A DNA stretch of 64,000 nt, from positions 1-64,000 of the forward strand of contig JAHBTJ010000016.1 of the NCBI GenBank assembly GCA_019638595.1. Reading direction: 5' to 3'. The notes below the pieces were generated by a model. The model saw nothing but the letters and a program-made list of their open reading frames with translations, did not search any database and was not told the origin of the DNA. This DNA is from Chitinophagaceae bacterium (GTDB lineage Bacteria; Bacteroidota; Bacteroidia; Chitinophagales; Chitinophagaceae). Below are positions 16,000 through 24,957 of the stretch, in pieces (the stretch's first letter is position 1; every line of letters begins with the position of its first letter). Both the position numbers and the translations under genes were made by a program.

Positions 16000-17409
16000 T
16001 TATTGTGTTTGCTTCTGCGTTTCATAATCCTTGATCTTGTTATACAGCGTTTTCCTGTCTATTTTAAGAATAACGGCCGCTTTTGTTTTATTATAGTTTA
16101 CCTGCTTCAATACTTTCAATATGGTTTCATATTCTGCCTGCGAGGCGGCGCCTTTAAGGTCCGGCTCCTTAAAGGGGTCGGAAAAGGAAGCGGTTTGTAT
16201 TGACGCGGCATCGTTGAGCGGCGCAGGTTGTACAATTTCAACAGGAAGCACGGATGTATTGATAAGCGGGGTATCGGTTAGCAATGCCGCTCTTCGTATT
16301 ACATTCCTGAATTCCCTTAAATTGCCCGGCCAGGAATACTGGATAAAGAGCTTCAGTACTTCATCTTCAAATCCTTCTATTTCCTTACCAAGCTCCGCGC
16401 ATGCTTTTTTAAGGAAAAAATCAGCGAAAGGAAGAATATCTTCTTTCCTTTCCCTGAGCGGAGGTATGTGAATGGAAAATTCATTGAAGCGGTGGAAGAG
16501 GTCTTCCCTGAACCTGCCCTTGCGGTATGCTTCCTGTAAGTTTTCGTTAGAAGCAACAATGATCCGTATATCTAGGGTCATTTCTTTGGTGCCTCCAACG
16601 CGTTTGAATTTTCTTTCCTGTATTACACGCAGCAGGGCAGCCTGTACATCAATGGGCAGGTTAGCAACCTCATCCAGGAACAGGGTTCCGCCATTGGCCA
16701 GCTCAAAATGTCCCTCTTTATCGTTAATGGCTCCGGTAAAAGAGCCTTTCATGTGCCCGAATAATTCACTACCCGCCAGCTCTTTGGATAATGTGCCGCA
16801 ATCCAGCGCAATAAATGGTTTTGACATGCGGTCGCTGTACTGGTGGATGGTTTTGCCGATCACTTCTTTACCGGTGCCGCTTTCGCCGTACAATATTATG
16901 CTGTATGGAGTAGGCGCTACCAGCTTTATTTGCTTGTAGAGCTCTTTGGTGCGGGGATCTTTTCCTACCAGGTATTCATTATCAGGCAGGGCGCTTACGG
17001 TTTTCTTTTTAATACCGCCGGCTTTTGCATCGGCATCGGTTATGGCGCCGGAATGTTCCTGCGACTTTTTTATAACACTCAGCACTTCATCCGGTATCAA
17101 CGGCTTGGTAATATAGTCGAAAGCACCTTGCTTAATGATATCAACGGCCGTTTTAATATCGGAATAGCCTGTTATGATTATTACAGTGGTGGTGGGTTTT
17201 ACAGATTTTATTTCGCGGAGCACATCGTATCCTTCCTTGTCGCCAAGCCTGAAATCGCATAAAACAATATCAAACGGGTTTTCCTTGAATTTTGCGATCC
17301 CCGAATTTCCCGTATACGCCATATCTGTTTCAAAGTTCTTGCGCTGTAAAAAACGGCTTAGCAATGTGCACATATCCATATCATCATCAATAATCAGAAT
17401 CCTGTTCAT
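16000..17409 (-). CDS. Sigma-54-dependent NtrC-family response regulator
   Basis: A 469-residue three-domain regulator. The receiver domain spans residues 1-120 with phospho-acceptor Asp52 (IVLCDFRLGD). The AAA+ domain spans about 165-390 with Walker A GESGTGKE and Walker B GGTLFLDE. A Fis-type HTH lies at about 425-465 (YNKTKAAVILKIDRKTLYNKI). The sigma-54 contact loop reads GSFTGA, a Ser in place of the usual Ala of GAFTGA. It should open sigma-54 promoters after phosphorylation. The likely partner kinase is at 18447-19862, same strand. Target unknown; see the candidate site at 17845. Confidence 0.9.
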   Translation of the reverse strand: MNRILIIDDDMDMCTLLSRFLQRKNFETDMAYTGNSGIAKFKENPFDIVLCDFRLGDKEGYDVLREIKSVKPTTTVIIITGYSDIKTAVDIIKQGAFDYITKPLIPDEVLSVIKKSQEHSGAITDADAKAGGIKKKTVSALPDNEYLVGKDPRTKELYKQIKLVAPTPYSIILYGESGTGKEVIGKTIHQYSDRMSKPFIALDCGTLSKELAGSELFGHMKGSFTGAINDKEGHFELANGGTLFLDEVANLPIDVQAALLRVIQERKFKRVGGTKEMTLDIRIIVASNENLQEAYRKGRFREDLFHRFNEFSIHIPPLRERKEDILPFADFFLKKACAELGKEIEGFEDEVLKLFIQYSWPGNLREFRNVIRRAALLTDTPLINTSVLPVEIVQPAPLNDAASIQTASFSDPFKEPDLKGAASQAEYETILKVLKQVNYNKTKAAVILKIDRKTLYNKIKDYETQKQTQ

Positions 17410-17825
17410 GCGGATGAATTTTGTAAAAGTTACAATTTATAGTTTATTTATAAAAATTACTGAAAAGCAGGTTGCTGCAAATGTCCTGGTAAAAGCTGTT
17501 ATACTAATTGAATAGCGCTCTTTATACTTTATGATCATATATTTATATGTAAGCCAGATATGTGTTTTCTACTCATTTTTAATTTAGAACAGCCTACATA
17601 AACGAAAAAGTCTGCCAAAGTACAGCCCAATGCATTTGGATATATACATGCTTATTATTATTTGCTTTGCTGATTATAATTCTCTTATCGGGAAAATTTT
17701 TACTCAGCGTAAGTGGCAGCGTACAGTAAAATTTTTAATGAATAACCACCGGCATGTGTTAAGTTTTTTCTCATATCGTAGAAAAAAGTGCACGAACAGC
17801 ATGGGGAGCCCGATGAAATAAGCAT

Positions 17826-17903
17826 ATGGAAGCCTTGTTACGCATGGCAGGAATTTTGGCAATATATTTTATGCTGGTTACCTATTATTTTAAACCTACT
17901 TAA
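17826..17903 (+). CDS. Possible 25-residue membrane peptide
   Basis: ATG GAA GCC... encodes 25 residues, mostly one hydrophobic helix (MAGILAIYFMLVTYYF), ending 12 bases before the lmo0937-type gene. Coding status is uncertain: the same bases hold a sigma-54-like site. The rest of the gap 17410-17825 shows nothing convincing. Confidence 0.25.
   Translation: MEALLRMAGILAIYFMLVTYYFKPT
17845..17860 (+). promoter_or_regulatory. Candidate sigma-54 promoter
   Basis: TGGCAGGAATTTTGGC resembles the -24/-12 pattern TGGCAC-N5-TTGC with two deviations. It stands 56 bases before the ATG of the lmo0937-type gene, a fitting distance, and an NtrC-type regulator is encoded next door on the opposite strand. 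Confidence 0.3.
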
Positions 17904-17915
17904 ATCATTTCAAGC

Positions 17916-18065
17916 ATGGGAAACTTACTATACGTTATAGCCGTAATACTGGTTATTGCCTGGGCAATCGGATTTCTGGGTTATCATGCCTCCGGACTGA
18001 TCCATATTTTACTGGTAATTGCCATCATCGCCGTTTTGCTAAGAGTTATACGGGGCGCTGCCTGA
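17916..18065 (+). CDS. lmo0937-family small membrane protein
   Basis: A 49-residue protein beginning MGNLLYVIAVILVIAWAIGF with two hydrophobic helices joined by GYHASGLIH and ending LLRVIRGAA. This is the pattern of lmo0937-type small membrane proteins, commonly found with CsbD-type stress genes. Function unknown; induction by envelope or general stress is likely by association. A CsbD gene follows 98 bases downstream. Confidence 0.8.
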   Translation: MGNLLYVIAVILVIAWAIGFLGYHASGLIHILLVIAIIAVLLRVIRGAA

Positions 18066-18163
18066 TGCTATAATAAAAAACATGAAAAATGCAGGACGAA
18101 CCACTTTTGTTAAGCTATCCACATTCATTTAATACTAATTACTAATTTAAAAAACTCAACATT

Positions 18164-18355
18164 ATGGAATCATGGAAATTAAAACTGAAAGGTAACTGGA
18201 ATGAAATAAAAGGAAAGATCAAGCAACAATACGCTGATCTTACGGATGACGACCTGTTGTATGAAGAGGGCAAGGATGAGGAATTGTTAGGGCGCATTCA
18301 AAAAAAGGTGGGGCAGTCGAAGGACAAGGTTAAGGAGTGGATAGAAAGCCTGTAA
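18164..18355 (+). CDS. CsbD-family stress protein
   Basis: A 63-residue, charged, helical protein: SWKLKLKGNWNEIKGKIKQQY, then a central acidic DLTDDDLLYEEGKDEEL and LGRIQKKVGQSKDKVKEWI. This is the full CsbD motif. Members are small abundant general-stress proteins of unknown biochemical role. It sits with the lmo0937-type gene between a sigma-54 regulator and a sensor kinase. Confidence 0.9.
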   Translation: MESWKLKLKGNWNEIKGKIKQQYADLTDDDLLYEEGKDEELLGRIQKKVGQSKDKVKEWIESL

Positions 18356-18380
18356 TGAGCAATATAAAATGGGGTTTTAT

Positions 18381-18442
18381 GGGGCTGATTAAAAGGGTGT
18401 TGATTGCGATGGCGCAAAAATGGAACCTTTTCGGTCAGCCCC
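18381..18442. terminator. Possible terminator between csbD and kinase gene
   Basis: GGGGCTGA (18381-18388) pairs with TCAGCCCC (18435-18442), followed by GTTTTT. The loop is long, so efficiency is doubtful. It lies between two convergent genes. Confidence 0.35.
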
Positions 18443-18446
18443 GTTT

Positions 18447-19862
18447 TTATGCAAAATTAAGCGCAATAATAAAGGTGGTTCCCTTGCCCGGGGAGCTTTC
18501 TACATGAATGCTTCCTTTATGACTTAATATGATGTTCTCTGCATTGGTCAATCCCAAACCGGTTCCTTTTGCCTTTTTGCTGTAATAGGGTTCAAAAAGC
18601 TTACTGAGTGTTTCCTCATCCATGCCGCAGCCGTTATCGCTGATGGTAACCACACACTTCCCGTTTTGTTCATATGTGTGGATGGTTAGTATTCCTTCGC
18701 CCGGCTCCATCGCTTCTATGGCATTTACAATAATATTGAGGAATACGATCTTTAGTTTTTCTTTATCTACGTTAACCTTACAGATATCGTTATTAAAGCT
18801 TTTTATAATAGTAATGCTATTTAAGGTTAACCGGTCTCCTGCCAGCAGTAAAGCTTCTTCGAGCAGATCGTTAATGGAAATTTTTTCCGCGTTCAGCTCC
18901 GTAAACTTCGTGGCGTCCAGTAAAGAGGTGATAAGCGTATTAATACGGCGACTGTTCCGTAAGATCATTTCATAAAAGGCATCGCGGGTTTCAGCATCCG
19001 CATCCGTTTCTGATTTTAGCTGATCTACCGATAAATTTATATTTGTGAGCGGGTTCCTGACTTCGTGCGCGATCGTTCGGGCAATACGCCCGGTAGCCGT
19101 AAATTTTTCCAGTCTTCGCATTTCCATTAATTCCTTGTTGGCTTTGTTAAGTTCGTTTATCCTTTCTTCCAGCTCCTGCCTGTATTCCTCTGCACGTACA
19201 TTTGCAATTTGCCTTGCCCTGTTTTCCGATACATACGTAAAATAGCCAAAAACAAAAAGCAGCAATGCAAAAAGTAATGATACTATAACAATATTGTTTA
19301 ATAAGCTGTACCTGTTTTCTAATTCATCTGTTCGTGTAACCAGCAGCTCTCTTTCCGACTCCTGCATGTTCTCTATAACCTCTTTCAGCAGGTCCTGCTT
19401 TAGCTGTCCTTGCTTTTCGAGGTTTTGCAGCTCCACTGTAATCGTGCGTCCATTTTTTTCAAATACATCAATTGCTTTTGCTGTTAGTGAAAAATTTTCT
19501 TCCATTAATACCTTTGCATTCTGCAGCCTGTGCTTTTGCTCAGCCGCCGGCATTATTTCATTTAACAGATCATAAAAGAGGGGGCCTGCCTGGGTTCTGC
19601 TTTGGTGATAGGGCTCCAGCATTTTTTTGTCGCCTGTAAGCACAAATCCCCTGAAGCCCAGTTCCGCATCTTTTATGAGCGACTGAAAGCTTTCGAGTTT
19701 GCTGATTACGGAGTTGGTATGCCCGATCAGGCGCGACTGTGCGCCCGATTTTTTGTTAACCACCAGGGTAAGTATATATGATATCAACAATAAAAAAAAG
19801 GCAGATCCATACCCTACTTTAATGCGTTTATCTATCCTGAATTTTTTTATAATGCGTTTCAT
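18447..19862 (-). CDS. CHASE3-type sensor histidine kinase
   Basis: 471 residues from the ATG at 19862 (MKRIIKKFRIDKRIKVGYG). A start at 19955 would add a Cys/Lys-rich stretch with no signal character. TM1 is at about residues 17-35. A CHASE3-like periplasmic sensor follows (KDAELGFRGFVLTGDKKML), then TM2 near 190-210, a coiled coil, the HisKA box (TIAHEVRNPLTNINLS, with the phospho-His) and HATPase N/G boxes (NAIEAME, SDNGCGMDE, GTGLGL). It resembles NtrB-like kinases that pair with NtrC-type regulators, so the regulator at 16000-17409 is its probable partner. Confidence 0.88.
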   Translation of the reverse strand: MKRIIKKFRIDKRIKVGYGSAFFLLLISYILTLVVNKKSGAQSRLIGHTNSVISKLESFQSLIKDAELGFRGFVLTGDKKMLEPYHQSRTQAGPLFYDLLNEIMPAAEQKHRLQNAKVLMEENFSLTAKAIDVFEKNGRTITVELQNLEKQGQLKQDLLKEVIENMQESERELLVTRTDELENRYSLLNNIVIVSLLFALLLFVFGYFTYVSENRARQIANVRAEEYRQELEERINELNKANKELMEMRRLEKFTATGRIARTIAHEVRNPLTNINLSVDQLKSETDADAETRDAFYEMILRNSRRINTLITSLLDATKFTELNAEKISINDLLEEALLLAGDRLTLNSITIIKSFNNDICKVNVDKEKLKIVFLNIIVNAIEAMEPGEGILTIHTYEQNGKCVVTISDNGCGMDEETLSKLFEPYYSKKAKGTGLGLTNAENIILSHKGSIHVESSPGKGTTFIIALNFA

Positions 19863-20078
19863 ACCGGGCTTTTCAATTGCATTTTTGCACTGGCTCCCGC
19901 CTTTTTTCGCGCAATGGTAATGCAAGTAGTTTTTATAAAGGTAAAGTATTGTCAAAGCTACTTTAAATCCCTGTTCATAATTTATATGTGGTATAACAAT
20001 TGTTTATATCTGGTTAAGGTATCTTTTTCCATTGCATAATACAATCGCTATTTCTAACTTTAATGTAAATTCTATCTT

Positions 20079-20549
20079 ATGCTCAAGTCAACCTCTTGTA
20101 AAGTGCCCGTTTACATCGTTCAAAAGCTTCTGTATCTTTTAGCGGCCCTGAAAAACGAAAGAGATCAATACAGCCAGGCGGCGGCAAAAATTTCAAACAG
20201 GCAGCTAAGGGATAATATTAACCTGCTTGCCCAGGAAAATAACCAGTATGCCAGTGAATTGCTCTCCCAGATCCGGATACTGGGTGTGGAAAATGTAAGT
20301 AATGATAATATGATCCAGGACCAGGACGCACACACGCAGGTTTTAGACGATGTGAAAGGAGACGGCACGCAAAGCACGATAGAAATATTACAAATTTGCA
20401 GGGATAGCGAGAAAAAAATGATCAGGGTATACAGGGAAGTATTGAATGAGCCTCATCTTATGGAAGATATCAGGCGTTTGATCCGCTGCCAGTTAAATGG
20501 CATTATGTATGCCTTTCTCCGTCTTAAATTATTCAGCAGTACGATATAG
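20079..20549 (+). CDS. DUF2383 ferritin-like helical-bundle protein
   Basis: A 156-residue, all-helical protein with no signal peptide. YLLAALKNERDQYSQAAAKI, then ELLSQIRILG and ICRDSEKKMIRVYREVL match the PA2169/DUF2383 four-helix bundle type. These have a ferritin-like fold, and their role is unknown though often linked to stress. It is divergent from the sensor kinase with 216 bases between, which extends the stress-gene neighbourhood. Confidence 0.7.
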   Translation: MLKSTSCKVPVYIVQKLLYLLAALKNERDQYSQAAAKISNRQLRDNINLLAQENNQYASELLSQIRILGVENVSNDNMIQDQDAHTQVLDDVKGDGTQSTIEILQICRDSEKKMIRVYREVLNEPHLMEDIRRLIRCQLNGIMYAFLRLKLFSSTI

Positions 20550-20815
20550 CTGGGAGCTATCGGCTGTGGGCTATCAGCTGTCAGCAATGGGCAGTGAGCT
20601 TTCAGCTATCGGCGGTCAGTAATTTATAGTTTATGGTTTTTTGTTTGTAGTTGTAACTATAAACCACAAACCACAAACCCGAAACACAAACTCCAAACTA
20701 TAAACCTGAACCTATAACCTGAAACCTGCAACCCACCCCCCAACCTGCAACAGCCATCAAATCTCAAACCTGTCCGCCGTGGCGGATTTCAAATTTCAAA
20801 TCCATCATCCTTTGC
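20550..20815. repeat. Mosaic intergenic word repeats
   Basis: Three word families follow each other: GCTATCAGC-type words (20550-20620), CTATAAACCACAAACC-type words (20640-20710), then ACCTGAAACCTGCAACC and ATTTCAAATTTCAAATCC (20710-20810). The gap between the DUF2383 gene and folC is almost wholly built of them. No gene is seen. Confidence 0.75.
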
Positions 20816-20844
20816 AACCCGTAATGCTTTAAAGCATAATTTTG
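20811..20844 (+). promoter_or_regulatory. folC promoter, Bacteroidota type
   Basis: TTTG at 20811-20814 and TAATTTTG at 20837-20844, with 22 bases between, fit the TTTG / TAnnTTTG consensus. The folC ATG is 25 bases further on. Confidence 0.55.
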
Positions 20845-20868
20845 GAGATTCCTTTCAGCAGAAACTTT

Positions 20869-22194
20869 ATGAACTACCAGGAAACTATCGGATACCTGTA
20901 TAATGCATTGCCTATGTTCAGCAGGATAGGCGCGGCAGCTATAAAGAAGGACCTTACCAATATTGAGCTGTTGTGCAAACGCCTGGGCGATCCTCACCGG
21001 AAATGTAAAGCCATTCACATAGCGGGAACCAATGGCAAAGGATCTGTCAGCCATATGCTGGCATCTGTGCTCCAGTCGGCAGGCTATACAGTGGGCTTGT
21101 ATACCTCCCCGCATCTTAAAGATTTCAGGGAGCGGATCAGGATAAACGGCACAATGATATCCGAAGATTTTATTATTGAGTTCGTGGAAAAGGTAAAACC
21201 TTTTATAGAAGAGATAGCGCCTTCTTTTTTTGAAATAACAGTGGCGCTGGCGTTTGAATATTTTTCGGTGGGTAAGGTAGACATCGCCGTAATTGAAACA
21301 GGGCTGGGCGGCAGGCTCGACAGCACCAATATAATTGTTCCCGAGCTGTGTGTAATAACAAATATAGGACTGGATCATGTAAATATACTGGGAGATACCA
21401 TTGAACAAATAGCTTTTGAAAAAGCCGGTATCATCAAGGAAGGAGTTCCCGCGGTTATAGGAGAAAGCCATGTGTTAACAGAGGCTGTATTTGCCCGGGT
21501 TGCTTTGCAAAAAAATACGAAGCTGCTGTATGCCGACAGAAAAAGATATGTAGATGAATACCATTACAAAGATCACGATCTTACCTTATCGGTTGTAAAC
21601 ACCGCAACCAACGAAAAGAAAACGATCAGTCTCGATCTTACCGGTATTTACCAGTCAAAGAACCTGGTAACGGTATTGGCCGCCATTGATGAGCTTCGGT
21701 GGCTGGGCTGGAAAATTCCGGAAGAAGCATTGCGGCAGGGACTGAAACAGGTAAAAAAAACAACAGGCCTGCTGGGCAGGTGGGATGTTATTCACCGGCA
21801 GCCTTTGGTAGTAATGGATGTGGCTCATAATGAAGACGGGATGAAGCAGGTACTTGCCCAGGTAGAATTAATGAATTATCATGATCTTCATATCATTATC
21901 GGGATGGTTAAGGATAAGGATGTAGAGAAAGTATTGGAGCTGTTGCCGCCTGAGGCGTGCTATTATTTTACGAAAGCTCAAATACCAAGAGCCCTGCCCG
22001 AACATTTGCTGGCGCAAATGGCGGCTCAAAAAGGCCTTGCCGGGAATACTTATGAAGATGTAAATTCGGCTTTACAAAGCTGCCTGCAGAGCGCTCATGC
22101 AAACGACCTGGTGGTTATTTGCGGCAGCGTGTTTTTGGTAGGAGAGGTAAACCCGGGTATTTTTGCCATTGTTCAAACACATATTTCAAACTAA
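20869..22194 (+). CDS. folC: Folylpolyglutamate / dihydrofolate synthase
   Basis: 441 residues from the ATG at 20869 (MNYQETIGYLYNALPMF), the normal start of the Bacteroidota family; nine in-frame codons upstream would overlap the promoter box. It adds glutamate to (dihydro)folates. The ATP-binding loop HIAGTNGKGSVSHM, YTSPHLKDFRERIRING, ETGLGGRLDSTN and the C-terminal-domain VVMDVAHNEDGMK are all present. The next gene starts 10 bases after its stop, suggesting co-transcription. Confidence 0.95.
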   Translation: MNYQETIGYLYNALPMFSRIGAAAIKKDLTNIELLCKRLGDPHRKCKAIHIAGTNGKGSVSHMLASVLQSAGYTVGLYTSPHLKDFRERIRINGTMISEDFIIEFVEKVKPFIEEIAPSFFEITVALAFEYFSVGKVDIAVIETGLGGRLDSTNIIVPELCVITNIGLDHVNILGDTIEQIAFEKAGIIKEGVPAVIGESHVLTEAVFARVALQKNTKLLYADRKRYVDEYHYKDHDLTLSVVNTATNEKKTISLDLTGIYQSKNLVTVLAAIDELRWLGWKIPEEALRQGLKQVKKTTGLLGRWDVIHRQPLVVMDVAHNEDGMKQVLAQVELMNYHDLHIIIGMVKDKDVEKVLELLPPEACYYFTKAQIPRALPEHLLAQMAAQKGLAGNTYEDVNSALQSCLQSAHANDLVVICGSVFLVGEVNPGIFAIVQTHISN

Positions 22195-22204
22195 AACCGG
22201 TACT

Positions 22205-23086
22205 ATGTTAAACACTTCTTTAATTGAACATTTGCAGCAACGGTTCACCGATTTTTTTTCGTCGCATACTACTATCCATTACAGCGAGGCGGTTCAGGGA
22301 GGCGATATAAACCAGGCATTTATGGTAGATACCAGTAAAGGCAGGTTTTTTGTAAAGCTGAATGCCGCTATGTTTGGGCTTGATATGTTTGAAAAAGAAG
22401 CAAGAGGATTGATATACCTGGCGGATACCGGCGCTTTAAAGGTTCCGCGTCCCTTGTTTGACGGCAAATTCCATCAACAGATATTCCTGGTTATTGAATT
22501 TGTAGATCACGGCGAACCTGCCGGCGATTTTTGGGAAGATTTTGGCGAAGGCATGGCAAAGCTGCATTATAACAGCCACGAGCTTTTTGGATTTGCATAC
22601 AACAACTTTATAGGGCGCTTTCCTCAAAGTAATGCACAACATGCGTCGTGGAGCGGGTTTTACGCGGCTGAAAGGATTTTGCCCCTTACCATAAAGGCAA
22701 ATGAAAAAGGCTTGCTGGAAAAAGAACATGTTGAAGCGGCCGAAAGCATATGCGGCCGCCTGGAAGATATTTTTCCTGGTGAAAGACCCGCCCTGCTGCA
22801 CGGCGATTTGTGGAATGGAAATTTTATTTGCGGCGCTAACGGGCATGTAGCTATTTTTGACCCGGCTGTGTATTATGGTAACCGGGAAATGGATATGGGA
22901 ATGAGCCTGCTGTTCGGAGGCTTCGACCAAAAATTCTACGCGTCCTATCAATACCATTTTCCGCTGGCTGCCGGCTGGAAAAAAAGGGCAGAGCTTTGCC
23001 AGTTGTACCCGCTGCTGGTACACCTGTTGCTTTTTGGCGGGCATTACCGCCGGCAGGTAATGGATGTATTGAAAAAATATAGCTAA
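22205..23086 (+). CDS. Fructosamine-kinase-family protein
   Basis: 293 residues from the ATG at 22205; a possible upstream in-frame start lies inside folC. It is an aminoglycoside-phosphotransferase-like fold of the fructosamine/ketosamine-3-kinase family, which phosphorylates glycated amines so the sugar is released. Seen are QGGDINQAFMVDT (nucleotide loop), FFVKLN (ATP Lys), LLHGDLWNGNF (catalytic loop) and AIFDPAVYYGNREMDMG (metal Asp). It follows folC closely. Confidence 0.88.
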   Translation: MLNTSLIEHLQQRFTDFFSSHTTIHYSEAVQGGDINQAFMVDTSKGRFFVKLNAAMFGLDMFEKEARGLIYLADTGALKVPRPLFDGKFHQQIFLVIEFVDHGEPAGDFWEDFGEGMAKLHYNSHELFGFAYNNFIGRFPQSNAQHASWSGFYAAERILPLTIKANEKGLLEKEHVEAAESICGRLEDIFPGERPALLHGDLWNGNFICGANGHVAIFDPAVYYGNREMDMGMSLLFGGFDQKFYASYQYHFPLAAGWKKRAELCQLYPLLVHLLLFGGHYRRQVMDVLKKYS

Positions 23087-23093
23087 GAGGTAT

Positions 23094-23480
23094 TCATTCG
23101 TTTACATCGAACCATACTTTTGCTGCGTCGTTCCAGTTACCGTTATAATTAATGGTCAGCTCTTCGTCTTTATCAATGGCTCTTACGGTTTTGATAAACA
23201 TGATCTGTTCATCGTAATCCATAAAGTATTCACAGTTACTCCGGTAAGAATGATTGTAAATGGGTATATAACCCAACGCCATGCAGCATTGGTTTTTTTC
23301 CTGTCCCCATATAAAAATATAATCATGTAACGGCGTTTGGTCGAGCAGCGTCCTGTCTTTTCCGCTCATTACAATTACAGGAGCTGTTTCAACAAGGGTT
23401 CCTGCGGCTATTTTTTTACGGGTAAAAACGCCCCGTCCTTTATCTTTGGTGCTATCAATGTACAGGAAAGGTAGCAGCAT
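23094..23480 (-). CDS. SET-domain protein
   Basis: A 128-residue minimal SET-domain protein. KGRGVFTRKKIAAGTLVE, PLHDYIF, IPIYNHSYRSNCEYFMDY (NHS motif binding S-adenosylmethionine) and ELTINYNG (the second SET motif) are present. It probably methylates a lysine on an unknown protein. Single-domain bacterial members exist in Bacteroidota. It is transcribed towards the kinase-family gene with a 7-base gap and away from mgtE. Confidence 0.88.
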   Translation of the reverse strand: MLLPFLYIDSTKDKGRGVFTRKKIAAGTLVETAPVIVMSGKDRTLLDQTPLHDYIFIWGQEKNQCCMALGYIPIYNHSYRSNCEYFMDYDEQIMFIKTVRAIDKDEELTINYNGNWNDAAKVWFDVNE

Positions 23481-23498
23481 ATATTAAGGAGTTTACAA

Positions 23499-23532
23499 TT
23501 GATTTATTAGCTCAAAGCTATTTTTAAATTTG
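23499..23532 (+). promoter_or_regulatory. mgtE promoter, Bacteroidota type
   Basis: TTG at 23499-23501 and TAAATTTG at 23525-23532 with 23 bases between; the mgtE ATG follows 19 bases later. No long leader or Mg-sensing structure is seen. Confidence 0.5.
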
Positions 23533-23551
23533 CAACAACAAAATAAAAAAC

Positions 23552-24943
23552 ATGTCTTTCGACCAGGAGGAAATTTCATTGCAGGAACAATTTGAAGAAG
23601 TGATCGCCTCCAATGACAAACTGGTAGTACAGGATTTCCTGAATAACCAGAATATAAGCGATGTAGCGCAACTGATAAGCGATAACGAAGAGTACGAAAC
23701 GCAGATCATTTCCATATTGTCTCCGCACAGGGCTGTAAGTACTTTTAAAATACTGGACGTACCGGAACAAAAAAGAATTATACAGTCGTTACCACCCATT
23801 AAAACCGCGGAGTTGCTGAATGAACTGCCGGCGGATGACCGCACCGCTTTTTTAGAAGAGCTGCCTACGGGCGTGGTAAGGGAATTGATCAAGCTGCTGA
23901 ACCCCGAAGAACGGAAAATAACGCTTGCTTTGCTGGGATATCCCGAAGGGTCGGTGGGCAGGCTGATGACGCCGGATTATATACCCGTGCGCGAGGATTG
24001 GACGATAGCTGAAGTGCTGGACGAAGTGAGAACAAAGGGCAAGCATATAGAAACGATTGATGTTATATACGTGGTGAATGAAAAAGGCGAATTTGTGGAT
24101 GACCTCAAGATCAAGGACGTGATACTATCGGCGCCCGACAGGATAATATCCGATATTATTGACCGCAGGTATATTGCCCTGAACGTGCATGATTCGCAGG
24201 AGGAAGCGAATCATATTTTTAAAATGAACAACAGGGTAGCCCTTCCCGTGGTGGATGACAATGATATTTTGCTGGGTATAGTAACCATTGACGATGTGTT
24301 GTGGGTGGCGAATGAAGAGTTTACAGAAAATATACAGAAAATAGGCGGTACCGAAGCTCTTGACGAACCTTATCTTGAAATGCCTTTGTTTAAGCTTTTC
24401 AGGAAAAGGGTTGGCTGGCTGATCATTTTATTTTTAGGAGAAATGCTTACCGCCACCGCTATGACTTATTTTGAAGATGAAATAGCCAAGGCGATCGTAC
24501 TGGCGCTGTTCGTTCCTTTGATCATTTCCAGCGGCGGCAACAGCGGCTCACAGGCATCCACACTCATCATACAGGCTATGGCAATGGGTGAAGTGTATCT
24601 TACAGACTGGCTAAGGGTTTTAAAAAGGGAAATATTATCGGGGCTGATGCTGGGAACAGTATTGGGGCTGATAGGTTTTTTCAGGATACAGGTGTGGTCG
24701 CATTTCTTTCCTGAAGTGTATGGCGATCATTCATTGGCCGTGGCGCTTACAGTAGGTTGTTCGCTGATAGGCGTTGTATTATGGGGTACGCTCAGCGGTT
24801 CCATGCTGCCGCTGGTTTTAAAAAAGCTGGGCGCCGACCCTGCCACTTCTTCCGCTCCTTTTGTAGCCACCCTTGTTGATGTAACCGGACTGGTAATATA
24901 CTTTTCCGTAGCTTACATTTTCCTGCAGGGAATTTTGCTGTAG
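23552..24943 (+). CDS. mgtE: MgtE magnesium transporter
   Basis: 463 residues, full length. The N-terminal superhelical domain (residues 1-130, with repeated LLNELPADDRTAFLEELP) leads to two CBS domains (about 135-255, Mg sensors). A five-helix membrane pore domain from about 290 follows, with the signature PLIISSGGNSGSQASTLIIQ and late PFVATLVDVTGLVIYF. It imports Mg2+ and closes when cytosolic Mg2+ is high. The S9 peptidase gene follows 14 bases later and may share its transcript. Confidence 0.95.
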   Translation: MSFDQEEISLQEQFEEVIASNDKLVVQDFLNNQNISDVAQLISDNEEYETQIISILSPHRAVSTFKILDVPEQKRIIQSLPPIKTAELLNELPADDRTAFLEELPTGVVRELIKLLNPEERKITLALLGYPEGSVGRLMTPDYIPVREDWTIAEVLDEVRTKGKHIETIDVIYVVNEKGEFVDDLKIKDVILSAPDRIISDIIDRRYIALNVHDSQEEANHIFKMNNRVALPVVDDNDILLGIVTIDDVLWVANEEFTENIQKIGGTEALDEPYLEMPLFKLFRKRVGWLIILFLGEMLTATAMTYFEDEIAKAIVLALFVPLIISSGGNSGSQASTLIIQAMAMGEVYLTDWLRVLKREILSGLMLGTVLGLIGFFRIQVWSHFFPEVYGDHSLAVALTVGCSLIGVVLWGTLSGSMLPLVLKKLGADPATSSAPFVATLVDVTGLVIYFSVAYIFLQGILL

Positions 24944-24957
24944 TTAAAATATGGAAC

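Noticed and set aside
20764..21471. Long minus-strand open frame opposite folC
   Set aside because: It lies wholly opposite the well-conserved folC and its promoter, its protein has no recognisable motif, and it is rich in Tyr, Cys and His as is usual for antisense frames.
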